64,000 nt of DNA from positions 22,937,305-23,001,304 of the forward strand of contig NC_080055.1 in NCBI RefSeq assembly GCF_026212465.1. The letters are read 5' to 3'. How positions within the stretch are numbered: position 1 is the stretch's first letter; each line of letters opens with the position of its first letter. Shown piece by piece: positions 46,971-59,290 of the stretch. Source of the stretch: Amaranthus tricolor. Its lineage: Eukaryota; Streptophyta; Magnoliopsida; Caryophyllales; Amaranthaceae. Under the pieces are notes generated by a model. The model made no database searches, was not told where the DNA came from, and was given only the letters and a program-made list of their open reading frames with translations. Made by a program: the position numbers and the translations under genes.

Positions 46971-47611
46971 GCTATTAGAGACCTTCTTCCCATTGTCATA
47001 TGGTTTTGGGATGATATATATCTCTTTGGCTTATGAAGTGTGTGCACTTGTGTCCCCCCTTTAATATGCTGGCATTCACAATAAGTCCAGCCTAATTTAA
47101 CATTAAATATATCAGTTTCGTTAATTTGTTTATTAGATTTTAATCTGGTGAAAGTCGGCTACATATATTTACCTGCCTAATTACAAGAGATATGAGATAT
47201 GACAGAAAGGTGAATCGAAGTGATCCAAGTCAACCCAGTCTATAACTCTATAGCAGCGCACAACACAATCATACTTTAATTAAAGGGTTGACTTTATACA
47301 CATACATGTTGACTTCTGGTTTATGAAAAGTTCAAAATAGTAGTTCATTTGAGCAATTCTCTATTTGTTTTTTCCCACCATCAGAGGGATCAATACAACA
47401 CCGGAGGTTATAAGCATGTATGTTCAACATGTTTGATCGTACAGAATTTAAAAAATTAGAGGTCTTAATATTAAATTACTTAGTATATATTAAGTGTTTA
47501 AAAATATAAAAATTGTTAGAAAATATCATAATTTTTAAAATTGAACATGGCCTTTATGAAATTTGTTAATTTTTATTCCGCCTCTGTATGCAATTGCATA
47601 TATTTTAATCA

Positions 47612-47895
47612 GTAACCACTTTAAAATTATAATTGATCACTTTAAGATTTCAAGATATCATTATAACGTTATGAGTGACAATTTTAAGATTATAATTGAA
47701 TACTTTGAGGGTATAATCGGTTACTTTAAGGTTGTAACTATTGTAAGTGGTCAGTTTAAAATAGTAAGCATTCATTTAAGGTTATAATTAGTCATTTAAG
47801 GTTATAAGTGTAATTACTCTAAGGCTTATAAGCATATATTGGATCAGCTTAATAGAGATGGTGTCAATGTAGACCGTCTCATTTGAGAATTTGTA
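47612..47895. mobile_element. GAGACCGTCTC MITE, type B
   Basis: A run of about ten ~20-bp units such as ATCACTTTAAGATT and GGTTACTTTAAGGTTGTAA fills 47615-47830. The right end reads AGACCGTCTCATTTGAGAAT. The left terminal repeat seems lost. Confidence 0.55.
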
Positions 47896-48288
47896 GTTAG
47901 AATTTACATTGAAACGAATTAAATAAGATTTCACCTGAAGTATTTTAACTTATTCATTAAGACTAAATACAAATAAAAAAAATCCATAAATCGTGTTAAA
48001 AAGCAAATAAGACAATTATTCTAAATCAGACCGAGTTTATAAATCTTCTTCTCCCATACACCTGCTTTCTTCCCTTGTTCCTTCGTCCTTCCTTCTCGCC
48101 TACCCCAACACCAAAACTTCCTTTGTGCCAATGTGGGATGTTATTAGTGGTGCAACTAGGTGCAACGGAAATAGGGAATAAAGTTTATTGGCAAACTGCC
48201 CGGAAGCCAACCAGGGAGAAGGAATGGGTTTGTTGGCCCCACATACAACTAAGTAAAAAAAAATTAAAAAAAAACAAAAAACATTCGG

Positions 48289-48421
48289 TCGGTTTCTTGA
48301 GAGATGTCTCTCAGGCTCAACCCAATAAAGCTTAATACATACTCTTACCTTACATTTTTTTATTGACCGACCCAATTAGAGGTCGTCTCTTAAAGAGACC
48401 ATTTCTCACAAGAATTTGTAA
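48289..48421. mobile_element. GAGACCGTCTC-family MITE
   Basis: It begins CGGTTTCTTGAGAGATGTC, contains GGCTCAACCCAATAAAGCTT, and ends GTCGTCTCTTAAAGAGACC with CACAAGAATTTGT. Confidence 0.6.
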
Positions 48422-49387
48422 AAAACATTTCATTACCCTTAATAAAATAATGATGAAACTAACAAAGAAGTTGTTTTCGGTTGACTTTGGTAACACATAA
48501 TTTAATGATTTCACATAAATAAGAGGTACATATGATTTAGTGAGTCATTTTATTTTAGTCCAGTATAATCTAAAACCAAAAACCTGGATCGAAAGAAGGG
48601 ACATAATTAGTAAAATAACTTGCCTCATTTGAAATTAAGAACTTCACATTAAAATAGAATTATTGATGAACTTACTGACTCAAATTTTGAACAAAACAAC
48701 ATTTTTGGGCATGTTTGTCCGGATTTTTTTGTCATGCATCAAGCTTTCAGTTTATTATTTACTATAAGGACTTATCTAGGTCAAGCTCTTTAGATGTATT
48801 TTAAATTAGGTGGATTTTGATCATCTATATTTTAAGTCAATTATTGCTAATTTTGTTAAAACGGTTGATTGGATTAATTTTGCGTTGAAGTTTATCTGTC
48901 ATAAATTTATTATAAAAGTCTTAATATTATTATAAAAATTTATAGGAAAATATAAACTATTAGTCAAAAATATTAACGTAAAACTTAAACTTTACCAAAA
49001 TGAGAAAATAAATCTGGTTTGAATCAAGTTTGATCGGATTTTAAAATTAAATCAAACTTAATCGGTTTACTAACGCTACTATAAAGAATCGAAGGATTAT
49101 TTTTTAAAATTTAAAATATGACTAACACTAATCACTTTTAATAGGTTTAGTAACCACCAAAATTAGGATCCTCAACCCCTTTTATATATCCATCTAAACA
49201 CATTAGTACAAAGTGTACAAAAGTAGCACAAAAAAACATACTTGTTTAAATTTTAAAGAATTTAAAGCCTGGTTTTGGCCCTAGTCCACCACTATACGGT
49301 TTCCTCAACATGTACATTGTACATATGCCTCCTATGTTGACCTATACACAACAACTTTAGGATGATTTGCAAATTGTAAAAGTCCAA

Positions 49388-49389
<2 letters not shown>

Positions 49390-49438
<49 letters not shown>
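49390..49438. repeat. (TTA)n microsatellite
   Basis: About 15 TTA trinucleotides with a single G interruption. Confidence 0.9.
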
Positions 49439-50406
49439 ACTGAACATTTTACACTAAAATAAATTTATATTAGCAAAAAAATAGAAGCAACTTTTTAGTT
49501 GAAATTAGTTGTTACTATTTATTTTCACATTAATTAATGTACTATTTTTCCTATTAATATATATCTTTACTTGTGTATGATTAAAAAATTTTCAAAAGTA
49601 ATTTTATGAAAATAAACATTAAGCCAAATTAAATAAAATATTACCTAACTATATTTTTTCTTATACTTAAAAGAATAAAAAGTAAAACAATATTTATTGA
49701 TGAATAGTAGTTTATTTTTTAAGTGTACCAACTAATTTCAACTAGAAGAACTATTATTTATGGCTTTGTAATTGCTATTTGCTTACATTTACTTAATGAT
49801 TAAATTTACCTTTAATAAAAATTTTCCTATTTTTGTTTTTCCTTTAGTTGCCAATGCAAGGTATGTGAGTATGTCCAAAACTCAAACTGGTTGGATGTAT
49901 CACAAGAAACATCAAGTGGATAGGTTTTGAAAATAAAATCGGTAATTATTTGAAATTTTATTTAAAATACTCTCTAAAATATTATTAAATTTATCTATTT
50001 AGAAGATATCTAGATTCAAAATAAAAAAAAATTTATTTATCTAAATCTATACACTAGGTCTATAAATAAGAAAAATCGTAACATTATTCATAAACCATGA
50101 TATTAATGATGGTTTAATGTCGATAATTGACATGATATGTGAACAAGATCATGATTATGTCTTAGATTAATATAAATTAATTAATCAAAGCACATGTCCA
50201 ATTATAGTCAAACATAATATAAACAGGTAGTACTAATTGCAAATTGCAAATTAATTTATTAAAATTTTCTTTCTTTTCTGATAAGATCAAATTCAGCAGG
50301 AATGATCCCAGAAATGTAGTCCTATAAGCCAACTATTTATAAAGTAATATATTTTTAAGGAAAAAAAAATAGATATTTAATAAATTAAGAGAGATTGAAT
50401 TGTGAT

Positions 50407-51363
50407 TAGACCTGGGAAAATTTGATCCGACCCGAAAATGAACCCGGGACCCGACCCGACAAAACCCGAACCCGACCGACCCGAAAGCGACTTAATCCGA
50501 AACATGACCGACCCGATAATTACCCGACCGGAAACCGACCCGTTTTGACAGATTTAATATCAATTTTTAGAGTAATTTCAATGTTAGAATTCATTTCAAA
50601 TAAAATTTTAGTTTTCATAGTATCTCAACATATTGAGTATATCACTTGAACCCTAAAACTCATCAATAGATCTCAAAAAACACGTATTTAACATCTTTTT
50701 AGCCATCGTAATTATTTTTCTTTAAAAACAGGACGTTATAATCATCTTAATTGAATACATGTATCTTGTTAAATCAGTCAAATGAGTTTTTAATTCTTCT
50801 ACATTTCAGTAAGCAAATCAATATAATTTATATAAACGTTTCGCACGTTTGAATGAGCTTTTCAAAAACGAATGTCGCTACCCTAAATTATAAAACGCGT
50901 ATCTTATAAGACGAAATAAGTACTTAGTTAGTTGTATATCTTTCCAACATAAAAATTGTGAAGATAATTTTAACGTCATTTTTATCTAACATTACAATTA
51001 TAATAAACAAAATAACTTTTATAAAACGCGTATCTTACAAGTCTTTCAAAATAAGTATTAATTCCCTTATTTTTCTTGCACTTAAATGAACCTGACATAC
51101 CAACTATTTTTTGAAAATCGTACATGTAATTTCTCTAATGATTTTTTTTAGACATTTTAATGATTTTTTTTTATGTTGAATTAGTCGATTGGATATTCTA
51201 ATGTTTTATGGTAACCCGTTGGGTCAATCCGAACCTACCCGAAACCCAGAGTGATCCGACCTGAAACTGACCTGATCCGAAACTGACCCGACCCGAAAAT
51301 GACCCGACCGAAATTGATCCGACCCAAAACCCGACCGACCGACCGACCGTTTTCCCAGGTCTA
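50407..51363. mobile_element. hAT-like non-autonomous element, perfect 8-bp duplication
   Basis: The terminal inverted repeats are TAGACCTGGGAAAA and TTTTCCCAGGTCTA, bounded by a perfect direct repeat ATTGTGAT at 50399-50406 and 51364-51371. Both subterminal regions are packed with CCGACCCGAAA-type repeats, a known feature of hAT elements. The interior has no transposase; a ~40-bp direct repeat containing TATAAAACGCGTATCTTA occurs near 50890 and 51020. Confidence 0.8.
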
Positions 51364-51371
51364 ATTGTGAT

Positions 51372-53206
51372 GATGAAACTAAAAAAATACTTTTTAGCTC
51401 TGTTTTATTATACTTGCTACTTTAACTTTTTACTCTATTTAATATATGTTATTTGATCATTTATATATTGAAATATGCATATCTAAAAATTATAAAATGT
51501 TAATATTATGAAAGTATGTAATTACACGATGCCAAAAAATCTCACTCGATCATATTTTTTCTTACATATTAGCCACAAGCCCGCAATGTATAAACTAAGC
51601 TTGAATAATAAATAACATTAATAATTGTAATCTAGCAAGTATTTTAGGATGAAAAATGTATTAAATATATAAATAAGACTAAAATAAAACAGCAAATTTA
51701 TTTTAAATATAAAAGTAATAAGAAAAAGTCAATTTAAAATGAAAAATAATAGAAGTAATAAATAAAAAGAACAATGGAATAGAATTGTAATTATGTAATA
51801 TATCCACTTGCTTCTTTTATATAGATAAAATAGCACTTTTTAGTTTTTATCATAACTTAAAGACTTAAACTAAAGTAATTAAGTTGGTTCTGAAAATGAT
51901 ATGCACAACAAAAATTCAAACACTGTATCTTTGTTCATTGAACAGTTCCATACAGTTCAGACTTTACACTCAATTTATGTACGCACGCTATTATTCTATA
52001 CATGGTGTTTGAGGTGTTCAAACACATATATCATGGCTTTATATTTACATGCATTGGAATCGAATTCGTTTTAATCAGACTTTAAAATAAATTAAAATAA
52101 TATAATAATTGATCCGATTATCCGAATAAATACCTTTAAGTGAGTGGTCCGTTATATTTTATACTCATTACTACATTTAACTTTTTACGGAAACTAATGT
52201 GTTATTTATTTTCATCATTTACATATTGCATTATTAATAATTAAAAATTATAAAAAGTTAATATCATAAAAGTATGAGAATATATAACGATTTAAACAAA
52301 ACTTAGTTGACTATATTTTTTTTACACATTAGTTGTAATATTTAAAATAAACTTGAATGATAAATAGTACTATCAATAACCGTAATGTAGCGAGTATTTC
52401 AGAACATAAGAAGTTTTACGTATCATAATCATAGTTGGAGTATCCAACTCATGAAAACTATGCTCATAGTCTAGAAAAAGAAAGAGAAAGAGGACGACAA
52501 CCCATATCCATAAGATATACATATTATTCTATATGACGCATATTTGGACGATTTGTTTAACAAAATATTCGCCATTGATAATGATGTTTTTAATAGTGTT
52601 AATTGTGCTTAGTTAGGCCGTGTTACAATATACTAATAATCATATATGATATCATCAAGTATCATATATAGAATACACTATATATTATGTTAATTTAATC
52701 AGAATTCAGATTGTGATATTGTAATGATGCAGCTGCTTTATTAGCACTTTAGTATTGGATTAATTATTTATTTGCACAAATATATAACTAATAAGGTACA
52801 CTTAGCTTCTATTATATATATTTCTGTATTAGCCATCAGCTTTTTTATTTCAACGGAGATATTTGGGAAACAATACTTTCTATTTGAATTTAAGACGGTG
52901 GGATAATTTATTTTAGGCGATTAGAATTGAACCTCTATTATATAGATGAGCCGAAAATTTTAATTTTGCAATATAAAGTTAATCTTAAGCCATATTGTTA
53001 CAAGGAAGTTATTTTATATTTTTTTTATGTATAAGAAAAAAATATCATTATCAAACTTATTTTTATCATCAAATCTCATATTTTTATATATTAATTTTTT
53101 AAAATTTAATAACGTATAACTCATTATATGAGGATTAAAGATTCAAAGTAGTGCATTGAATAATGTTAAAACATTAAATTGTGCAAATAAAGGAGGAAAT
53201 ATATTT
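51372..53206. other. Intergenic, no gene seen
   Basis: AT-rich sequence; no coding region, RNA gene or bounded element could be supported. Confidence 0.5.
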
Positions 53207-53634
53207 GGAAAAATTATCTAGAATAATTTAAATTTTTTATGATTTTCCTATAATAATCACAACCATTAATTAATCATGAATAATTCCAACTTTAGGGGAT
53301 ATTTTCTTAGAGTAAACTTAGGTTACCGGATACCTGCTATAATAAATAATTTACTAAAAAAGTAAATTGAATTTTAACGTAAAATTTGAGAAAAAAATTA
53401 AAAATTTACATAAAAAAATTCTGAATAAAAAAATAACATATTTTACTATTTTTTAGACATTTTATTTTAATTTTTTTTAAAAAAATAAAACTTACGATAA
53501 CAAGTCATTTGATTAATGGGTTTACTCTAAGAAAATGCACCCTAAAGTTTGGATTATTTATGGTTAATTAATAGGTGGAATTATTGTAGGAATTAAAATC
53601 ATGAGAAAGTTAAATTATCCTAGGTAAATTTTCC
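53207..53634. mobile_element. MULE-like foldback MITE, second copy
   Basis: The ends GGAAAAATTATCTAGAATAA and TTATCCTAGGTAAATTTTCC are inverted repeats; the arms carry ATTAATCATGAATAATTCC and its counterpart. The flanks AATATATTT (53198-53206) and AATATATTA (53635-53643) match at 8 of 9 positions. It is the same family as the element in the kinase intron. Confidence 0.7.
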
Positions 53635-54097
53635 AATATATTACATATAACGTAGTTTATATATTGTGAGTACAAGGTCGACAAGTATGAAGCGAGTGGG
53701 TATATGGCGTGGTAATGGTATCATTCTAGGTAATTTTTCTAATATCATAGGTACCAGGCAACTTTAAATATCTATATCCTCTTACTAACCAAGGCAAAGC
53801 AATTATAAAATCTGCGAAATATTATCTATTTATTATCCATATATGTATCTTCATCATTTTCGAACCACTTTTTTTTTAAAAAAAAAAACTTCTCATAATT
53901 TTTATATAAATTTTAATTGGTGTATTTTAGGTTCTTTTCATAAAAGCACACCAATTTAAATCGTTTTAAATTACAAAACTACAAGTTGAAATGGTCAATA
54001 AATTCATTTTGTTTAAACTATTAATTGCTAAATTGGCATACTTGCTTTAGCGTATTTTTTTTATAGACACTCTCATGATCTTATTCATTATATTATA

Positions 54098-54370
54098 CTC
54101 CCTCCGAACCAATTTAGATGTCCCATTTACTTGGGCACGATTATTAAGGATGGTGTGGGTCTATTAAAAAGGGTAAGTAGTAAAGGGTAAATAGTGAAGG
54201 GTAAGTAGTAAAGGGTAGTTGGATAAGTAAGGTATATGGGGGTATATTCGTAATTACTTGTGTGAACTAAGGATATTTAGGTAAAAAAAGATTGACAAAA
54301 ATAGAAATGGGACAACTAAAAAGACTTTATCAAATAAGAAAATGGGATAACTAAATTGGTTGAGAGGGAA
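54098..54370. mobile_element. Stowaway-like MITE
   Basis: The left end CTCCCTCCGAACCAATTTAG and right end AACTAAATTGGTTGAGAGGG are inverted repeats with TA on both sides, as expected for Tc1/mariner-type Stowaway elements. The interior contains a small tandem repeat of AAGGGTAAGTAGTA at about 54170-54215. Confidence 0.7.
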
Positions 54371-54371
54371 T

Positions 54372-55150
54372 ATTATACAACGTTAGAACTTAGAAGAATA
54401 TGTTCGTATAAATTAATGTTTAGTGCATCTAACACACACACCATCTACATTTGTTTTAAATTCATCTTTACATAAAGGACACCAAGACGATGATTAGAAT
54501 TTATTTTTATTTTTTTTTAAAAAAAGACACAGGTAAATATGTAAACAAGTATTAGAATGTATATAGTAGGAAAAAAATAGTAGTCAAAAAGAGCAAAATT
54601 TTCCTAATGTCATTCTAAAAAAATAAAGAAATAGTAAACATAAAACCGATTGATAATCCAAGTAAATGGAGTAGTAAACTAGTAATCTACTAAATATATT
54701 CTGAACCAATAAAAGTTTATAATAAAAATTAAATACCCACTTTTTTAACTTAAGTTCTAAGAACTTGCTGCTGCCTAAATTATAACCCGGGGCTTTTATC
54801 CTATATCTCATTAACTGTGATTAGTTGGTTTTAAAATAAAATTTTACCAGACATAACTAATCCTAATTTGTTGCATTAGGGCCAAAAAAAGTATTTTGCT
54901 TTTTTAGTAGTTCGGTTAAAGAAAAGGACTAAATGAAAAATATATATATCTTTAACCGAAAAAATAATACATGCTCAAATTGAAACAATTCAAATTCAAT
55001 TCTCAATTTTTGTTAATTCAATAGGAAATTTGTTGGTATTCTCTTGAATATAGATCAATTCTTTAGCCCACATTAGTAAATGAGAAAATGTAACCATGTC
55101 CACATCTAATAGAGCCTAGCTAGAGAATAGAAGTGAAGGATTTCATTCAG
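54372..55150. other. Intergenic, no gene seen
   Basis: AT-rich sequence between the Stowaway-like MITE and the RTE LINE; nothing recognisable. Confidence 0.5.
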
Positions 55151-55410
55151 ATCTAATCAACACATGCAAGGAGGACAAAATTTTACCCTTCACATGATAT
55201 GAAGGAATTCTTTGACAACCGATTTTCATGGGTTCTTTTTTTAAGAGGAGACTTTAACTGACACATAGGCAGAGATACAGACAATTTTAACTCGGTACAT
55301 GGAGGGTTTGGTTTGGGGGCAAAGAATGAGAGTGGGGAGAGTTTACTGGAGTTTGCGCTAGCAAAAGATTTGGTCATAAAAACTCGATCTTTAGAAAGAA
55401 AGACGGGCAT

Positions 55411-57709
55411 TTGACCACTTATAAGAGCGGTGGGCACGTAACCCAAGTTGACTATTTCTTAGTGCGCAAGGGAGATCGGACCTCATGCTTGGATTGTAAG
55501 GTGGTGTTGGGTACAGAGATGCCCACCCAACACAGGCTTTTAATACTGGTTTTCAGGATGAGGAAGAAAATCGCAGAAAAGAAGGTCAAGTCCAAGGGAA
55601 AGATCATGTGGGGGAGACTCAAAGGGGATATGGTCACAACACTGTCAAGCAAGATAAATTTATTGGGCTTCCCAAGTCAGTCAGAGGATGCAAATGAAAT
55701 GAACATGGCAAAAACCATTAAAAAAGTGGCAAAAGAGACCTTGGGGGTGTCGTCGGGTAAACCAAAAGTGTTCAAAGAGTCATGGTGGTGGAACGATGAG
55801 GTGGAAAAGAAGATAAAAGATAAAAATAAGAGATTTAAGGAACTTATGATATGCACGGAAGAGGAGGATAGGATTGAAAAGAGAGTGAGCTATAAAGAAG
55901 CGGAGCGGCCGACAAAGAAAGCGGTAACGGAGGCAAAAAATCGTGGTTATGAGGACTTATATCGGAAGCTTGATACCAAAGAGGGGGAGAAGCAGATTTT
56001 CAAGTTGGCGAGGACTAGGGCCAAACAATGGCAAGACTTAGAGGCAGTGAAATACATCAAGGATGAGGGGAGACGAGTTTTTTGAGACAAGAGGAGATCA
56101 AAACCAGATGGCTCCATTACTTCTCCCAGCTGCTCAATGAGTCTAGGGGGCCAAAGGAGGCGGATAATCAATTTTTTGACGTCCAAAGACCACTGGAATA
56201 TGGGTCAACGGGTGATATTACCACAGGAGAAGTAGGAAGAGCTCTCAAAAAGATAGGTAGAACAAAGGCGGTCGGGCCAGATAACATCCCGATTGAGGTG
56301 TGGAGGGGTTTAGGAGAAGAGGGCATTCGTTGGCTGACTAACCTATTTAATATTATTTTGAGAACACATAAGATGCCAGAAGAATGGAGGAATAGTACAC
56401 TAGTACCTCTATTTAAGAACAAAGGCGATGCGCAAGTATGCGACAACTATAGAGGTGTCAAACTTCTAAGCCACACAATGAAATTGCGGGAAAGAGTGAT
56501 AAAGGGGAGAATTAGACAGGAAACGATGATTAGAGAGAACCAATTCGGGTTTATGCCAGGAAGGTCAACCATTGAGGCAATTCATGTTTTGAGGAGACTG
56601 ATGGATAAATATAGGGAGCAAAAGAAAGATCTGCACATGGTGTTCATTTACTTGGAGAAAGCGTATGATAGCATACCACGACGCGTCATCTGGGATAGTA
56701 TCAAGGCTAGAGCTATTTCTTCAGTCTACATTGAGGCCATACGGGATATGTTTGACAGAGTTTCGATTAACATTCAAACACCGGTGGGGATAACAGAACC
56801 TTTTCCGGTTAAAGTAGGATTACATCAGGGATCGACTCTAAGCTCTTTTATTTTTACTGTCATAATGGAAGAGATTTCTAAATCTATTTGGGAGACGGTA
56901 CCGTGATGCATGATATTCACGGGCGACATAGAGTTGGTAGTAGAAACTAGAGAGGAGATTAGTAACAAATTGGATGAGTGGAGGGAAGCTTTAGAAGGTA
57001 AAGGATTGCGCATTAGCCGTACGAAGATCGATTATTTGCATTGTGACTTTAGTATCGATTATTTGCATTGTGACTTTAGTGGGACATCACCGGTAGGTGA
57101 ACTAGAGGTGTCCATAAATGAAACAGTTGTTAAGACTAGAACCAAGTACAAGTATTTGGGATCGATCATTCAAAGGGGTGGGAAGATTGACGGGGATGTA
57201 AATCATCGTATACAAGCGGGTTGGCTCAAGTGGCGAACAGCCACCGCAGTGCTATGTGATAGGATATTCCCAAGCAAGTTAAAAGAAAAATTTTACCGGG
57301 TGGCAATCAGACTTGCTCTGCTATATGGGACCGAATGTTGGCTTGTAAAGAAGATTTTCAAACATAAGATGGAAGTTACAGAAATGCGTATGTTAAGGTG
57401 GATGTGTAGGCACAAATTGATAGATCGGATTAGGAACCAAGAGTTTAGGGACAAACTAGGGGTAGCCCCTATATCTAAAAAATGCGCGAAAATAGATTGA
57501 GGTGGTTTGGTCATGTGTAGAGAAAGACTTTCGAATCACCGGTGAGGAGGGTAGAAAGCATTATAGTAGAGGGTAAGAGGAGTCGAGGAAGACCCAGGAG
57601 AACTTGGGGTGAGCAAATAAGAATTGACTTGCATGAGTTAAACCTCTCTACGGACCTGACTAGGGATAGGAGCAGTTGGAGACGCCATATCCATGTCTTG
57701 GATTATTGA
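55411..57709 (+). pseudogene. RTE endonuclease-reverse transcriptase, broken
   Basis: Coding remnant of the LINE polyprotein, which would make target-primed reverse transcription possible. Breaks visible in order: a frameshift at a T-run near 56078; a TGA at 56904-56906 just before the third RT motif; another frameshift near 57475; a TAG at about 57520. The reading then continues to TGA at 57707-57709. The first RT aspartate motif reads FIYLEKAYD, where FIDLEKAYD is usual, and the FADD-type motif reads FTGD, so both metal-binding sites are damaged. A 27-bp in-frame tandem duplication lies at 57030-57083. It cannot be active. Confidence 0.8.
57030..57083. repeat. 27-bp tandem duplication inside LINE
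   Basis: TCGATTATTTGCATTGTGAC plus seven bases is repeated twice in direct succession, in frame (nine residues). Confidence 0.85.
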
Positions 57710-57993
57710 TGTCCTCTTAGTTTACCTTTTAGTATTCTTAACCTCCTGCTTATATTGTTTCCTTTCTATTAGCTCTTTGTTTTCCTTTGTAGTTGTTCTA
57801 CTTTATTTTATAGGCCTTTAAGTTATCTTTTAAGTGTAGTCACGTCTCTTTATCTTTCTCGAGCCGGGGACTCCTTTGGCCGCGCTCTCCTTTATGGATA
57901 TGAGTTGCCGCCGTCTTTCCCTCCCCAGACCCTGGCCTTAGTTTTTTTTTCTATGAGCTGGATATACTGGGTAGGATGATGATGATGATGATG

Positions 57994-59050
57994 AGTACAA
58001 GAAAATACATGGATTGTTTGACAAAATAGTTTAATGGATTATTTTGGTTTATTTTGATATAAATAGAAGATTGAGTAGTCAAACTATCTATGGTTAATGT
58101 TTGGTTAATTAATTTGTTGAAACAACTTATTATTATGTGAATGAATAAGTTGATTTTTGATAAATTGCTCCCAGCACTAGATTCAAAATCAACAAGTCAA
58201 ATCAGTAAAATCAATTAGTATGATCGTTTGTCAAACACCCCTAGCTATAATTTGATCTACTAGTTTTAAATTGCTCATATTTAATTATAATATATTTATT
58301 TATTTGAAAAGTAATGAAAACGAAAACAAGAACCGTTGTTTTTTAGCCTTTTAAGCTTCTATAAAATAATCTTCCCTTGAATGAATATATAATATAATAA
58401 TAAATGCAAAACTTTGTGGAAAAATATGGCATTTTATTAGTTAACTTATAATTCCAATTATTTCCACATCAAACAAACTAAATGGTGTAGCAAGGGTAAA
58501 GTTTAATTTATAATTTTTTATACTTTGGTTCATTAGAAAATCAAACAAAATTAGTAAAAATAGTAGAAATTGAATACAAAATATAGCACTTATTTCATAG
58601 CTTACTTTTTCTTGAATTCTCTCATTATATAGACCGAGTTATCATGGTCTCACATAAAAAATTGTAAGGTAGATTGCTTCATCTATCTATCTATTTATTA
58701 ATAATTATATAATAAATAATAAATTATTAATTTATAAATAAAATACACTTATATCATGAATCTCACAAAATGTATTGTTGTCACTTAATAAAAAAACTTC
58801 CATCTAATCTGATATGATGATGTCATCATTAACCTTTTATTGTACAAAATTCAATATATCTATTTTACGAAAAACTATTTTAAAAAAATTAATTAAAGTC
58901 ACGCATTGCATGAGTATTATCCAAACTATACGTAATAATTATTATTAAAACAAAATACTGCTAACATCATCACCTTTTAAAATTGCATACGTTTGACATT
59001 TCTATCAATTTTTCCTCAAAATTCAATGATAATGTAATTATTATTATTTT
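57994..59050. other. Intergenic, no gene seen
   Basis: AT-rich sequence with no recognised gene or bounded element. Confidence 0.5.
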
Positions 59051-59051
59051 C

Positions 59052-59053
59052 AT

Positions 59054-59137
<84 letters not shown>
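59052..59137. repeat. (AAT)n followed by (ATT)n palindromic microsatellite
   Basis: About 16 ATA/AAT units run directly into about 11 ATT units, forming an almost perfect inverted repeat able to make a long hairpin. Confidence 0.9.
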
Positions 59138-59139
<2 letters not shown>

Positions 59140-59203
59140 TACATATTTGACTTACTCACATTTATGACTAAAAATATCTTTCTTTATCAAATTATTGTCC
59201 AAG

Positions 59204-59290
59204 CACAAATTCTTATGAGAGACGGTCTCTTTTATGAACTGGGCTTACAAGACATCTCATAGAAACGATCTCTCAGGAGACCGACTGTTA
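59204..59290. mobile_element. GAGACCGTCTC-family MITE, short
   Basis: CACAAATTCTTATGAGAGAC, then GGTCTCTTTTATGAACTGGG, ending CGATCTCTCAGGAGACCGAC. Almost only the termini remain. Confidence 0.6.

Larger units (their letters stand above)
47896..50398. other. Intergenic, no gene seen
   Basis: AT-rich, with a GAGACCGTCTC MITE at 48289 and a (TTA)n microsatellite at 49390, listed separately. A short open frame at 48075-48335 has no recognisable domain and was not annotated. Confidence 0.5.
55160..57993 (+). mobile_element. RTE-clade LINE, 5'-truncated and inactivated
   Basis: The copy starts inside the endonuclease domain and ends in a GAT microsatellite (about 57974-57993), the usual RTE tail. 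Order: the end of the endonuclease (RGDFN, GGHVTQVDYFLVRKGDR), a linker, reverse transcriptase (TKAVGPDNIPIEVW, ENQFGFMPGRSTIEAI, LHQGSTLSSFIF), a carboxyl region (RWLKWRTAT-like) and a 3' untranslated region. Target duplications were not found. It is one of at least four RTE-related segments in the window. Confidence 0.85.

Noticed and set aside
50422..50649. Plus-strand ORF rich in R, P, D and T
   Set aside because: It is a translation of the CCGACCCGAAA subterminal repeats of the hAT-like element.
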